From: Mya arenaria
Lineage: Eukaryota > Mollusca > Bivalvia > Myida > Myidae
Direction of reading: 5' to 3'
NCBI RefSeq assembly: GCF_026914265.1
Contig: NC_069135.1
Location: 23,367,639-23,431,638, forward strand
DNA: 64,000 bases
The notes below the pieces were generated by a model, which worked only from the letters and a program-made list of their open reading frames with translations, did not search any database and had not been told where the DNA came from. Positions 1 through 11,982 of the stretch are shown here, piece by piece. The translations under genes were made by a program, and so were the position numbers. Positions within the stretch are counted from its first letter, which is position 1, and each line of letters starts with the position of its first letter.

Positions 1-78
1 TCAAAATTGACTATTTGTTTAGTTCTTAAAAAATACTTTTTAGATGAGCTTCTGTTGTAATATTTATCTTTTTTACAG

Positions 79-882
79 TTTGTTCCATTTCGTGACTTCC
101 TCAGTGGTCGCTATGGAAATGACATCAATCTTTCGAAAGCTGCCCTTGCTAAGTCGGTCCTCGCAGAAGTGCCAGATCAAGTCATACAATGGATGAAAAA
201 ACATGGAATTAAACCTAAACCACAGAGGCCTATACCACCTGCCAGTCAAGCAAATCCTAATTCCCCTCCCGCAAGTCAATCGCAGTGGGGCACACCACAG
301 GGAAATGTTCAACAGCCAGGTGCCCCTGGGGCTCCACCAGGGGGCCAACAACAACAAGGAGGCTACCCACAGGGACCAAGTCAAGGTCAACCTGGCTACC
401 CTGGTGGTGCCCCTCAACAAGCGGGCTACCCACAGGGGCAAGGTCAAGGTCAACCTGGCTACCCTGGTGGTGCCCCTCAACAAGGGGGTTATCCACAGGG
501 ACCTCAGGGTTACGCCCAAGGTGCCTCTGGGACTCCTCCTTACCCACAGTCTGGGGCTCCAGGTCAATCTGGGGGTCAAGTTCAACCAGGTCAGCCTCCA
601 TACCCCCAGACTCAAGGACAAGGGGCCCAACCGTCTTATCCATCTACTCAAGGACCATATCCTAATGCTGGCCAAGGGGGTGCTCCACCTTACCCACAAG
701 GTCAACAAGGGGGTGCTCCACCATACCCACAAGGTCAAGGTCAAGCCCCCTACCCGGGGGCTCAAGGGGGAGGAGGTGGAGCCCCTTACCCTACAGGTGC
801 CCAGGGATCAGCTCCATACCCATCTGCCCCCCCTGGGGCTCCACAACGGCCACCACCAACCTACCAAAACGCACGGAAATAA
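79..882 (+). CDS. Copine, terminal coding exon with long Gly/Tyr/Pro/Gln-rich tail
   Basis: Copines are calcium-dependent phospholipid-binding proteins (two C2 domains plus a vWA-like domain) that move to membranes. Only the last exon is in the window. It opens after a polypyrimidine acceptor (tttttacag, ending at 78) and reads in frame 0 as VPFRDF...[17 protein letters not shown]...KKHGIKPKP, the characteristic end of the copine vWA domain. About 219 further residues follow up to the TAA at 880-882, with about 14 Tyr-Pro motifs (GYPQ, GYPG, PYPQ, SYPS) in Gly/Gln/Pro-rich sequence. Known copines end in a much shorter proline-rich tail. A 63-bp direct repeat (copies near 391 and 454) suggests the tail grew by in-frame duplication. 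Synexin-type annexins carry a similar composition at their N-terminus, but the vWA ending argues for copine. The upstream exons lie outside the window. The GTG at 169 is not a start. Confidence 0.85.
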   Translation, partial: FVPFRDFLSGRYGNDINLSKAALAKSVLAEVPDQVIQWMKKHGIKPKPQRPIPPASQANPNSPPASQSQWGTPQGNVQQPGAPGAPPGGQQQQGGYPQGPSQGQPGYPGGAPQQAGYPQGQGQGQPGYPGGAPQQGGYPQGPQGYAQGASGTPPYPQSGAPGQSGGQVQPGQPPYPQTQGQGAQPSYPSTQGPYPNAGQGGAPPYPQGQQGGAPPYPQGQGQAPYPGAQGGGGGAPYPTGAQGSAPYPSAPPGAPQRPPPTYQNARK

Positions 883-1770
883 GAAAAAAATAAGTTTATT
901 AAAAATAGATTTGTCAGGTATAAAAGTGACAAAGAATTGCTATCTTCCTTTTGTGAAGAATAATAAGATGAGGTACAAACTGCAATACAAACTGATAAAA
1001 TCAGAACAATTGTGTTTTCATAAGCTATAGATCAAAGGTTTCATACATTATTTCCTGTATTATTCATTACGGTATTTAAAATATCTTTTTGCTGAAATTT
1101 GAAAGAAGTATGGATTTTTTAATCCTGTTACGTGAACAACAAGAAGTATTAATATAAAGATTGAAATTGAGATTTATAAGCAAAAAATCGAGTTTGATTA
1201 GGCCAAATCAGAATTTCAGAAAATTTGAAAAATAATTTTCATAAAGAAATGCTATTTTTTATTGTTAAATTCCTCAATTAAAATTAGCTGCAAGTTTTAA
1301 GACACTTTCCAGATCAATTTTGAAGATTTTTTATTTTCATTATTCAAAAGCAAAAGTAATGCTGGATTTGAATGGGAAATTGATTCTTTAATTTTTAAAA
1401 CTTTGCATTAACCTCAAAGCTCTTCAACTGTTTATGTAAAAATTGTGAAGTGTGACCAGTTTAACACATTCCAGGATTTTTTTGAATGAAAAACAAAAAA
1501 ATATTAGCGACATAAACCTTGATTCAACACAGTATGTGAAACACAAAACATTTTAAGTATGATTTCTATGTTTCATAACTGTTGTATTTTTGTCATAATT
1601 TTTAAAATCTGTGGTATTTCAGAAGAGTATGATTAATAGCTATTTTCTACTGCTTAATTTGTATATTTTATTAATGTGATAAAAAATGCTTCAGTGGTCC
1701 TTTTATGCTTCGTAACAGAGCCATAAAGTTCTCACACAGTTCTGTCTCAGTAACGACTCAGTAACCATTT
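883..1770. other. Copine 3' untranslated and flanking DNA
   Basis: AT-rich sequence with short A and T runs. A possible poly(A) hexamer variant (ATTAAA) lies about 17 bases after the copine stop. I see no coding exon. Confidence 0.4.
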
Positions 1771-2107
1771 AACCCTCACAATATTGGTGGATGCAAAAAT
1801 TTATTTATTTTTTATTTTAATGCATTATCGTGTTTAACTCCTTAGACTTTACTGATCAAAACAAAGAAGTGCATATGATTTAGGTACAGATACAAAAATA
1901 TTAGCGATGTTAAGGGGCATTTTTAACTGGGGATTTTGTGGCTACATAACTATTAATTTGAAAAACCCATTTCTAAAGGCTTATACTTTTTATCTGTGCC
2001 TAAATCATGTGCTTTTTTCATCATTCAAGTCAATGAAAATGCATTAAAATCATAAATAAAAAATGCATCAACCTATTAATGGCATTAGTATTGTTGTGAA
2101 TTGGACC
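1771..2107. mobile_element. MITE-like inverted-repeat element, family A, copy 1
   Basis: The two ends are inverted copies of an AT-rich sequence of about 50 bases: the left end reads ggtggatgcaaaaatttatt and the right end is its imperfect reverse complement, with gcatcaacc near 2070. The interior carries no ORF. A diverged copy with the same layout and the same internal block (aatattagcgatgtt-like) lies at about 17950-18236, which shows this is a dispersed family. No transposase or clear target duplication was found. Confidence 0.5.
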
Positions 2108-3871
2108 ATGTTTTACTATCAATAAATGGAGAGTGAAAAATTGTTTTATAATTAATAATCAGATATTTTTGTGCCTGTGTAAAAACTACCAAATTTACAT
2201 TTTTGCTTCATTTTTTATAATGCATATTTTTTATGCTTTTTCTTACTTGTCGACATTGATTCATGTAGATTGGATCAGATTGAAAATTGCAGTATCAAAT
2301 TTTAAGGAAGAGAAATGGGGCGAAAATTTAAATAAAATGTTACTTTAACATGAATTTTTTATGGCAAAATAGGATAAAACAGCTTTTTTTGTAGCCAACG
2401 ATTTTCAGTTAATTTTCAATTATTAGTGATCATAGGAATAACCCATACATTAATTTCGAAAAATTAGAAGTTGCATGTATTAAAATTATGCTAGCGCTCA
2501 AAGGTCCATATCACACATGAATTCAATTCATGTAATAGGAATAACCTAGAAAAATGTTAATGGGATTTTTATTAGCTTTATTCAATGTCATGTATTCAAT
2601 GGCTATCCATATGCTAATATCATTTTGGTGTGAGGTGTGTGGGATAGGAATTACCTAACAAAATGTTTTTCAAAAAAATGTTAATGGGATTTTTTTAAGC
2701 TTGTGCTATACATATGTCAAGATATGTCCTCTTTTTTTTGGGGGGGGGGGGGGGGGGGGGTGTTAATTTTTACATTTCTGTGATAGTTGTTGTCAGGATA
2801 AAATAGTAAAAATACAAAGGAAAAAAGGAAAGTACATTGTCAGCTTGGCCGGTATTCATACACATCAAGTTATTTCTTAGCTCAAATTTCAAAAAATTTC
2901 ATAGTCCAGGTAAATGAAAACCTGTTTATTTATAAGTGTTTTTAACATAACAGTATGTATTTTCAATCAAATCAATGAGAGTATTTGAGTCTACTCTAGT
3001 TCAGATATTTTTAAGTTACTTTAAGAAATTACTTAAGTTATTAATTTATATGATTTTTTTAGAATTTTGTAAATTTACAAATACTAAATGGGTCAGAGGT
3101 CAATGTAATACTAAATTTACAGGTTTTTATTACGCTAAAGTATTGAGATGTTTATTGTTCTGCTGCTTTTGCTGTATTTCGTTTTAGAATTATGCTATTA
3201 CATAATAGGAACTTTATACGTTGTTTGTAATGATGGCAAGCCTAAAGGTATTTGCCTTTGTGTAAGTCTTATTTATGGATGTGATGTAATTCAATCAAGG
3301 GAAATGTAATAATGCTATATGTCATATGTTATCATAACCTAATTAATCCTGTATTTTTATACTCTTATTTATTTTTATTATTTGTTATTTTCATCAGCAG
3401 TTATGAATTCACCATTACATAAACTATGTGTGAATTTTATATATCATCATGTTCGACTAGAGGATGCCATTTGAAAAGACGTAATATGTTATCAGTGTCA
3501 ACGACAGTTATTAAATAATATTGTCCTCGAAATGTTACCATTACACATATTTCTTACTGCTTAAATATGTTAGCGATCATTTAAGCACTGTGCAATAATT
3601 TATAAGTAGTTCTATCACATCATTAGATAATGTAGTAATGAGTTCCGAATGTGATGTTTCAGTAAGGCCATCCTTAAACACTGTTTGAGAGTCTGTTCCA
3701 ACTCATTGTTCCATCTCTGAAGGCGACAGTTTTATTGTAGCATATTGTAGCATAACAAATAATTCCCAGCCTTTCATGACACTGGATATGTTTGCATAAC
3801 AACTGCACACACACACAATGTTTTAAAGATGGCCATTATCCGATAATATAAAGAAAAGAATGTGTTTAATC
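2108..3871. other. Intergenic AT-rich DNA
   Basis: Contains a G homopolymer of about 22 bases near 2739-2760 and two short related blocks around 2535-2575 and 2645-2700 (aatgttaatgggattttt). Small ORFs here (71 and 70 codons) have the composition of random AT-rich DNA and are not called. Confidence 0.4.
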
Positions 3872-4130
3872 ATCAGCTGAAGAATGTGTTGAATATCAGC
3901 TAAAGAATGTGTTGAATATCAGCTAAATAATGTGTTGAATATCAGCTGAAGAATGTGTTGAATATCAGCTAAAGAATGTGTTGAATATCAGCTAAAGAAT
4001 GTGTTGAATATCAGCTGAAGAATGTGTTGAATATCAGCTAAAGAATGTGTTGAATATCAGCTAAAGAATGTGTTGAATATCAGCTGAAGAATGTGTTGAA
4101 TATCAGCTGAAGAATGTGTTGAATATCAGT
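3872..4130. repeat. 23-bp minisatellite, about 11 units
   Basis: Unit atcagctgaagaatgtgttg plus aat, repeated head to tail. Units alternate between CAGCTG and CAGCTA forms in the order G-A-A, G-A-A, G-A-A, G-G, so the array has grown mostly in blocks of three units (69 bp). CAGCTG is a palindromic E-box; five units carry it. Confidence 0.9.
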
Positions 4131-4676
4131 TGCCAATTGTATAAAACATTGATAGGTTGGCCAGGTTAAAAGTTATCTTTATGCTAGTTTTCACAATTGA
4201 TTTGATTATTAAATAGTATTTGTATAAATATCGACCAGTCAATAAACATTTCGGCTAACTTTGACCAACCAAGAAACTAACCATTTCTATACAAATGGCT
4301 GCTGAAGAAGATATTTAGTTATTGATGTTATGGTTTCTTGCAAACTTTCTGCACTCTAGTAGTATCCAATAAATTATTTATAAGCTTGTGTTGCAATTGT
4401 CATGCAGTTTAAGAATTCCTTTGGACAATTAAAAATCATTTTTAGCTCTACTGGCCAAAGGTTGAATAGGTTAAGAGATGGCATGGTCTCCGTGCGTCTG
4501 AAAACAATTGCTTGTGAATGAGATACAGTATTCAGTTTTTTAATGTACCTTTATCAAACTTATAATTTAGTTAGATATCAATGAGAGCTCGAGTTCTTTC
4601 TTAAACCAGATCTTCAGATCCACCCATGAATGACTAGATTATGGCCCTTGAAATGCTGAAGTATTTTCTTAGGACA
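4131..4676. other. Intergenic DNA
   Basis: AT-rich sequence with no ORF, repeat or RNA signal that I can support. Confidence 0.4.
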
Positions 4677-4862
4677 ACAACTTTGTACAGAGAGTTTTGT
4701 AGTATGGTAGTAGTTTATTCCCTTTGCTAAGGGTGACAACTTTGTACAGAGAGTTGTGTATTATGGTAGTAGTTTATTCCCTTTGCTAAGGGTGACAACT
4801 TTGTACAGAGAGTTGTGTATTATGGTAGTAGTTTATTCCCTTTGCTAAGGGTGACTACTTTG
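4677..4862. repeat. 59-bp minisatellite, about 3 units
   Basis: Unit begins gacaactttgtacagagagt and ends ccctttgctaagggt. Three nearly identical copies are followed by a short degenerate fourth. Confidence 0.85.
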
Positions 4863-5145
4863 TGCAGAGATTTATGGGATGTCGACCTCCAAGATTTGGA
4901 CATTATTATTTGTGACTATGGTTTGTGATAATCACTGTTTGATCAGTTGTTCACATGAATGATAGACTATTATGTTTGTGTTATTGCATTGCGCAGCCAG
5001 AGAATCCTAATATTTAACATCACTTAGGGAAACAGACAACATGACGCATTCATATAAACGATTATCTAATTAAATGTAAAATATAATTGTTACTAGTATA
5101 CAAAAAACTTTAAAAAAACAACAACATCCGTCTAGGCTTATTTAA

Positions 5146-5382
5146 GCATCAATTAAATCGTCGATCGGTTTTCAATCTTCGGTCATCCGTAGTATAAAGT
5201 TTGTGCGATACCCAAGACTAGAGCAATGGCTTATGCACGAGGCAAAGTTTAATGGTCGCAAGAAAAAGGTCATAAAACCAGAGAATTTTAGAAGTACTTT
5301 CAAAATGGACAGCAATCTCTTGAAACAGGCACAGGTGTGGTCAGCGTTTAGTTGTATTCTCAATCGAGTTCAAATGATTTAA
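5146..5382 (+). other. Unrecognised open frame, possible exon or gene relic
   Basis: A stop-to-stop frame of 78 codons ending in TAA at 5380-5382. The translation includes IKFVRYPRLEQWLMHEAKF, then a basic GRKKKVIKPENF stretch and LLKQAQVWSAF. The mix of charged, aromatic and small residues looks protein-like, unlike the low-complexity frames nearby. There is no suitable early ATG, so if real it is an internal exon or the remains of one. I do not recognise the family. A minus-strand frame of 63 codons covers the same bases and looks less protein-like. Confidence 0.25.
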
Positions 5383-5744
5383 CATGACATGGCATAACAC
5401 ACAGACGCATCAAACAACACATTGAGCACTTATTTGAAAAAAAAGGTTTACATTTCTCTTTTACCTTTTAAACACGGCTATGTCGGGTCAGGGTTGTCTA
5501 ATTGTTTATTTCTCTCTTATTAATTCATTTCCAGTGGGAGCATGATGCTCCGGACTCCTAGCAAGCTGTGCTTGCACATAAATCCTAGTCTTGCTTTGCC
5601 CCTGAATAAACTGAAGCACACCTCACAATCAGAATTGCTTTAACAATCAAAAGTAGCTTTTGCCATTGTGGTTAAGCCTTCAAAATTCGTTGACATAATC
5701 TGAGGGAGAAAGTAATTTGTTTTGATGCAAATATTATAAGTGAA
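5383..5744. other. Intergenic DNA
   Basis: No feature supported; mixed-composition sequence leading into a LINE fragment. Confidence 0.35.
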
Positions 5745-5965
5745 AAAATGTCCAAATGTCAAAGATGACGAGCTACTTTTTCACAACTATCAGCTCCATT
5801 CAGAAAGGACAGGTCTGACAATCATGGAGGCATCCTCGTGTACGTTAATCACAGCATACCAGCAATACGTAAACATGACCTCGAACTTACCACTATTTAA
5901 AGCATTTGGGTTGAAATGCATATAAAACACCGGAAGATACTCTTTGGTACATTCTATAGTATAGA
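5745..5965 (+). mobile_element. LINE endonuclease-domain fragment
   Basis: The translation gives DELLFHNYQLHSERTG, then with one frame change NHGGILVYVNHSIPAIRKHD, LEL, one in-frame stop, and SIWVEMHIKHRKILFGTFYS. This is the middle of the APE-type endonuclease of non-LTR retrotransposons (G-G-x-L-V-Y-V, then R-H-D-L-E-L, then I-W-V-E, then G-x-x-Y). It is short, broken and has no flanking reverse transcriptase, so it is a relic. Confidence 0.7.
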
Positions 5966-6069
5966 GGATACAAAATTTAAATAACTAAATATAAATCACC
6001 TCTGTCATAGTTGAATGAAGAACACCCGTTTCTGCTGAAGTCAACTTGCGAGATTATGTTCGCTTTCTC

Positions 6070-6303
6070 TTAAAGGCCTAGTTTAAGCCTTCTATAAGTG
6101 ACACCCCCCCCCCCCCCCCCGGAAAAAAATCGTGTCTTAATCTAATTGCCTGGTGCCTTCTTATCAGTTCTGCAATCTGAGTATCCTGCTGTGCAGTTTT
6201 GGAGGTTTCATTATATTAGACTCTTAATGGCCCTAAGCCAATAAATCAATATACAGGAAATTGGTGATTATCATGCCAAACATTCCTTAAACTAGGCCTT
6301 TAA
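6070..6303. mobile_element. MITE-like element, family B, copy 1
   Basis: Terminal inverted repeats read aaaggcctagtttaag at the left and cttaaactaggccttt at the right, both against TTAA. The interior holds a C run of about 17 bases near 6104. A reverse-complement relative with matching interior (ctgctgtgca..., ggccctaagccaataaa-like) lies at 42051-42345. No ORF. TTAA next to both ends would fit a piggyBac- or Kolobok-type target, but TTAA is also part of the repeat, so the class is open. Confidence 0.65.
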
Positions 6304-6772
6304 AGAGTCGACCATAGTTTCGGTACCATATATGGAAGGCTGAAGTATATTAAAAATCGTATTTCAAAAAAATACTTTGCAGACATTGTGCACATAATAT
6401 TATTTTGAAATAGCAGATAATAATACTTCCTGAAACGTTGGTTGTGTTTAGCAAACTAATATGCGTTTACATGTTTTTTTTGTGATATTTAACTTACCTG
6501 AACGCTCCGTTCCAAAACTGGTGGTTCATCTGTGATTTCTTAATTGAATGATGATAGTTGTTTAATTGGACACATAAAACACTGACGTATTTATATATGT
6601 ATGTTCAAAGTGTAATTGAATTAAACCTAAAACATAACATCTGAATATACGAACGAAAATAATAATGATAATATACCAACATAATTTAAGTTGCAACTAT
6701 CATCATAATTGTAGTAACTTGTGTAATTCCAGAAGCCGGAACAACAATCTACACCAAAAATAATGAACACAG

Positions 6773-6903
6773 CTAATTCAACTTTACACTCATTTCCCAA
6801 ACAGGGAATTGTTCAACAATATCGTCGGAACTTATACTTAAATCCCTTTTAGGAATATTTTCTTCGCATGGCCAGCGCACAAACAAAACTTCCTCAGCTC
6901 CAT
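6773..6903 (-). other. Unrecognised open frame with splice acceptor, possible terminal exon
   Basis: On the minus strand an acceptor (taaactacag) precedes a frame that reads DGAEEVLFVRWPCEENIPKR, then DLSISSDDIVEQFPVWEM and a few residues to TAG at 6773-6775. It runs 43 codons in phase 2. Charged and hydrophobic residues are spread as in a folded protein, and the frame ends just before AT-rich DNA, as a last exon would. Upstream exons would have to lie beyond the LINE at 6968-10560. I found none and do not recognise the family. A mobile-element relic is equally possible. Confidence 0.3.
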
Positions 6904-6967
6904 CTGTAGTTTAAGCCAGATAAAACATAAATAGTGTATGTAATGTTATAAATTATTACATATTTGT

Positions 6968-9900
6968 ATCGATCCATCTATCTATCTTCTTTATTTCCTC
7001 CATTACTGAAGATATACAAGTTCTGTACAAATTATTACAATAAACATATTATAAATGGAAGGGTTACATAATGTTTAAATAAGACAAAAAAAAAAACATG
7101 GTGATGCACAATGCAGCATACATGTAGTTAACACAATATATGTACAGCTTTTGCGTGTCGGCCAGGTACATGCATTTACATATGCATATATATTTCTATA
7201 AACGTCAGCAACATGTCCTGCGTGCCCTACGCATTACCTTCCCTAAAGGGGAACTTTAACACAGTCGTAGATGAACTTAAATGATCGTTTGAGGAAAACA
7301 AGGTTTTCCTCTTCATTCAACAGTGGTAAGATAGGAGCACCGAAGAGTCTCAGTAAAAAGAAAGTTCCATCTAGATGCAATAAGTCTGCAAGGAATTGCG
7401 TCCCAAAAACATGAATGTTACTTATGAATGACGTGCGTAATGTCGATGTCGCAACGCATACATGTACACTATGTACTAGCACATCTGTCATTGGAAAAGA
7501 GCATTGATCGCAAATATTATGCTGGAGTTTGACACTGCGGCACCAATGTCTTGCAATAGTGTTCATTATACATCGGTATCCGCTGTGAAAACACACTTTG
7601 TATACTATACATGAACGGACGTTTGGCTGAAGAACCCTAAAATATTGAAAACTGTCATCACAAAGCACACGCGAGTTCCACTCGCTCTCTTCAAACTGGT
7701 AAACTAATGTCTTAACGTGGCCCTTCCAATTTGATTTTGATGGCAGCTTTGATGGATTAACAATCACATCGTTAACAGTTATACAGGATACAACATATAT
7801 CAGGTACAAAACCATACATGCGAGTTCCAACTTGTGATAAATATAATAGATACCTACGAATAAACAGATTCCTGCTAATGCAGTGGACATTTAAGCTTAG
7901 GAGTTTGTACAAAACCATACATGCGAGTTCCAACTTGTGATAAATATAATAGATACCTACGAATAAACAGATTCCTGCTAATGCAGTGGACATTTAAGCT
8001 TAGGAGTTTGTGCAAAAACAGAAGCTTTCTAATTTCAATGTCGCAACTAAGTTTATGCAAGCCAACTATCGCTTCACACATATCAGATCTAGTCAGTTTC
8101 GTAAACCCCAGTATTTTATTTACAATAAAGTGTTGAAACCTATTGAATAAGTTAGCATTTGTCGTAGACATGTTACACCAAAGCTCACAACCATATAATG
8201 CTATTGGTTTGACAATTTTCTTATATATATCTATAGAGATCAGTGGGTTGATTCCATGGGGACTAACTCCCTGCGCAGCCATGGAATAAAATGCGTTTCT
8301 CGCCTTCTGTAATCTTTCTTCGATGCGAGTGGTATATTTTAAATTATAGTCCTGCCTTATACCAAGATGGATTACGTAGCTTGATTGTTCAATGAACATG
8401 TCTCCATAAAGTATTCCAATTGGTGGTGCAGTTCGTCGTTTGGTAAAGACAACCGTGTTTGATTTCTTGACTTTGACTTCAATTTTCCAGCTCTGGCAAT
8501 ATGTATAGACAATGTCTACTAGGCGTTGTAGATTAAGGGGAGTGACTGATACTAGTGAGATATCATCCGCAAACGATGGACTGACATAACCATACTTCCA
8601 TAATTGCTTCGTTTAAGGTCGACGAGAAGTTGTTCGACGTAAACCAAATACAAAAATGTTGACAGGACCCCTCCTTGCCTAACAGAACGCAGAACGTCAA
8701 ACCGCTCTGATTTAAGTCCTTGCACTCTTATCACACATTTCGGGTCCTTGTACGAGCTTATTAGGAGTCTCAGAAATTTCCCAGTGTACCCCAATTTGCC
8801 TAACTTGAAGAAGAGTCCCATGTGCCAAACGGAATCAAAGGCAGCTTTCTGGTCCAAGCAGGCAACGTAGGCGTTGCTTCCACTTTCAATTTGATGGTAG
8901 ATCGTTTCTTGAAGGTTAATCGAGGTAGTTATGCAACTGAGATCTTTTTGGAAACCTTGCTGCTGAGCTGATGGAAATTTTGACTATGCACATTGATGTT
9001 TGTATTTATCCTTGAAAGAAGCATCTTTTCAAACAATTTACAAAAAACACGGAATTAATGAAATCGGCCGGTAGCTGCTTGGATCCGTTTTATCTTGTCC
9101 CTTTCCCTTGAAGAGTGGTACTAAAATGCTTGTTTTCCAAGTTCCCGGTACATTTTCATGGAATAATATTGCATTAAATAACCGTACTAGCGCTTCCTGG
9201 ATGATTTGTCATCCCTTGAGTACGTGCTCGTTGAGGATATTGTCAAGTTCTGTGCTTTAAGCGTTTTGGTGACTTCTTGAACTTCAGTCAATGTAACTTG
9301 CTTTGTAAGTATTTGATTATTGAAGAGTTCGCAAACAGAATACTCGTTAACATCGTCTATTATTGATTTGTCTTTTTGCAATGTTTCGTGGGGTTTGCTA
9401 AACACAGTCTGGAAGTAATGCCGAAAACCGTTGGCTACTACGTTGTCTTTATATGAATGTTTGTCAAATATTATTTCATTGCATCTTTCGGATTGATTCC
9501 CATTACACTTTCTAAGTAACTTCCAAAATCGTTTGTAATCAATTTCAGCGGTTCTGTTTAACTCATCCAACGAGTTATTCTCATATTCATCTTGCTTTTG
9601 TCTTTGGATGCGCCTGAAGTTTGCTTTTGCCTTTTTATACAGAATGTATGACGGGTTTCCATGTCCGCGCGGCTGACCGTCTTCAATCCACAATCGGCGT
9701 AAATGTCTGGCGTGTGTATGAGCGTTCTTCACGGTTTCGCACCAGTAAGGCTTTGCACGTTTGTTAAACTTGCTAACTGGGAGACACTTCTCAGCAGTAT
9801 ACAACGATTGCACGATTATCGAGTTTAAAAAATCAGGGTCGCACTGCTCACTGTTTGTTTCTACAATACATTTAAGATTTACACACAGAACAGCTTGATA

Positions 9901-10560
9901 TCGTGAAAAAATTTGTTCCAGGCTATGGTGGTCCGTGGGGGACTAGCTGGGGTGAAACTGGGCTTGATGTCACAACACATGATAATGGGTAGATGGTCAG
10001 AGGTTAGCACTTTCGTGGAGTCAATAATTTTAAAAGATCGTATCTGTTCAACAAATCCTTCGTCGGTTATTACATGATCCAACACCGTTCTATTTGGTAT
10101 ACACGTGTATTCATCCTGTTTATTAAAATGGTATTGGATGTATTGTAGATTTTTACTTTTGATTAAGCCTGTTAGCAATTTTGACTTCACGTTGCCAGAT
10201 TTGTCACCGTATAAATACTGGCCATTGAAATCTCCGCCTAGTATAATGGTTCCCACCTGTCTATAATAGGCAATAAGTGACTCTAAGTCGCTCAGAATGG
10301 ATTTGTAAAAATCAGTGTCATGGCATGCAGGCATATAAACACAAAATATATACAGTGGAACAGCATCGGTACATTTCACTTCTATGCCTAATATGCGGTC
10401 GTTTGTTACATTACAAAGTTGACTTATACAACAGCTTAGAGATTTTGTATACATTATAGCAGTTCCTGCTCTACCACATCTTAACGGACCATAATTGTCG
10501 GTACTTAAGTCTGCAGATAAACATGTCCTTCCCTTCTGCTTAGGCCCCACACGACGGCGA
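6968..10560 (-). mobile_element. Non-LTR retrotransposon (LINE), minus strand, broken
   Basis: Read on the minus strand, an APE endonuclease comes first (10550-9880: VYMPACHD, GGDFNGQ, VLDHV, SDHLPI), then a linker (9813-9187), then reverse transcriptase (DQKAAFDSVWH near 8857, SVRQGG, and FADDISL near 8565), then the thumb and C-terminal part (8399-7243: IYKKIVKPIALYGCELW). A 3' tail follows with AATAAA and a short GATA-like repeat at 6968-6995. The start of the endonuclease is missing, so it is 5'-truncated. The frame shifts several times between 9187 and 8399, and a 103-bp tandem duplication disrupts the C-terminal part. The YxDD box is FADD, as in CR1/Jockey-like elements; the clade is not settled. 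It is not expected to be active. Confidence 0.9.
7804..8009. repeat. 103-bp tandem duplication inside the LINE
   Basis: Two almost identical 103-bp copies (7804-7906 and 7907-8009), each starting gt(a)caaaaccatacatgcg. Because 103 is not a multiple of three, the duplication shifts the LINE frame. Confidence 0.9.
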
Positions 10561-11646
10561 CACTCTACACAAATCGTCGATCATTGTTTTATCCAGTCTA
10601 TATTGGTCCCAGATCCAACACAGTTCTTAACAGCTGATCGGAACTTTTAACAGTTAAATAAGAAAATTCTAAAACTATATAAACTTTGAGCGAAGTACTT
10701 TTGGGACCAGGAATTATTTCACTAAGTCCATGGGCCCATACTTTCCTCGGGATTTTTCTATTGGTCAGAAGTTCTAGTTCCTAAACTCATAGCGGACTAC
10801 CGGGTAAATAAGCGCCGCATTTTCCGAATCTGCAATTCTTTTGATCTGACTTTGGACCAGAAATACACACTGACTGTACTGTTGTAAAGTAATGTAATGA
10901 TCCTAAAATGGCCTTTCCATTAAATTATGGGACAGTAGTAATTGAAATGCCGATCCATTGTAAATTGCGCTGCCACTGTTGTTGAGAAACCACAGTTGCT
11001 TAAAGTTGTACTTTTTTTATTGAACTTGGAGATATTAATTGAAAGGATATACTTTATTTTATTTTATTTTTTTGTTCTACATCGGTTAATTATACGCCAT
11101 CCTGATAGAGACATAAAAGAGAACCAGATGTGTTACACTTTTATTAAAATATATTTTGTAAAAGAAAAGGAAAAAAATGTCGTTTAAGTCAAAACTGTGT
11201 GTCTTAAGCTAGATTTAGACAACAGATCTAATGAATGGGCAAACGAGGTGTATATAAATTCCAAATTACGGAGAGAATGCAGTAAAATGATAATTAAATA
11301 CATAGTGTATTACGTGTGGTTGAGACCTTCTAATAAAGTCTTTAGAAAAAGGCCAATTATTATGATGAATATATAAACATCCAATTATTTTGCATCCAAA
11401 TTGATTGTAAATTTAATATTTTCCTCTGTAAGGATGATGTTAAAAGCAACATTGGATTTAATTACGCTTTATGTGACAAGTTCGATACTTTCAACCTTTT
11501 CGGACTGTTCATATCTTTAAAATAATATTTACATATAATATTCATGTTCTTATGTTTCCTGTGCTTTCGTTCCATTATATTAATTTACAATAACCCCACC
11601 CACTTAGCTGAAACGATGCAATGTTGATGTGCGTCTTTAAATTAGG
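10561..11646. other. Intergenic AT-rich DNA
   Basis: No gene or repeat that I can support. An 81-codon frame at 10942-11187 has random-looking AT-rich composition. Confidence 0.4.
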
Positions 11647-11982
11647 CATTCAGAACATCACGGCCATTTTCCTCCGAATGTATATGGACGGTTCACAATG
11701 TTAGAAATCTTTACATTTAACTACACTGCAAGTAGATCGCGTAGTTTTCAATTTAAATTAAGTAGTTAAACTAAATGACTTAATTACTCTTTGGAATCTT
11801 GATTATCTATGCAATAACACACTTTACTGGCAATCAAGTTAAACTTAGAAATACAAAACATGTTACAACGCTACAATTAATTAATACTTTTTAGAATTTT
11901 ACGAACTATATTTACTTCTGTTGATATACCGGCATACTTCCGGGATGTTTTTCGATAGAAAATGGCCGAGGTGTTCCGAATG
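11647..11982. mobile_element. MITE family C, copy 1 (336 bp)
   Basis: Ends are cattcagaacatcacggcc at the left and ggccgaggtgttccgaatg at the right, an imperfect inverted repeat of about 48 bases. The interior contains the family block aagtagatcgcgtagt. The flanks share only ttagg, so the target duplication has decayed and this is an older copy. Confidence 0.8.

Noticed and set aside
203-1030. 275-codon plus-strand frame and two minus-strand frames over the copine exon
   Set aside because: Shadows of the repetitive Gly/Pro/Gln codons; the vWA-matching frame is the 79-882 one.
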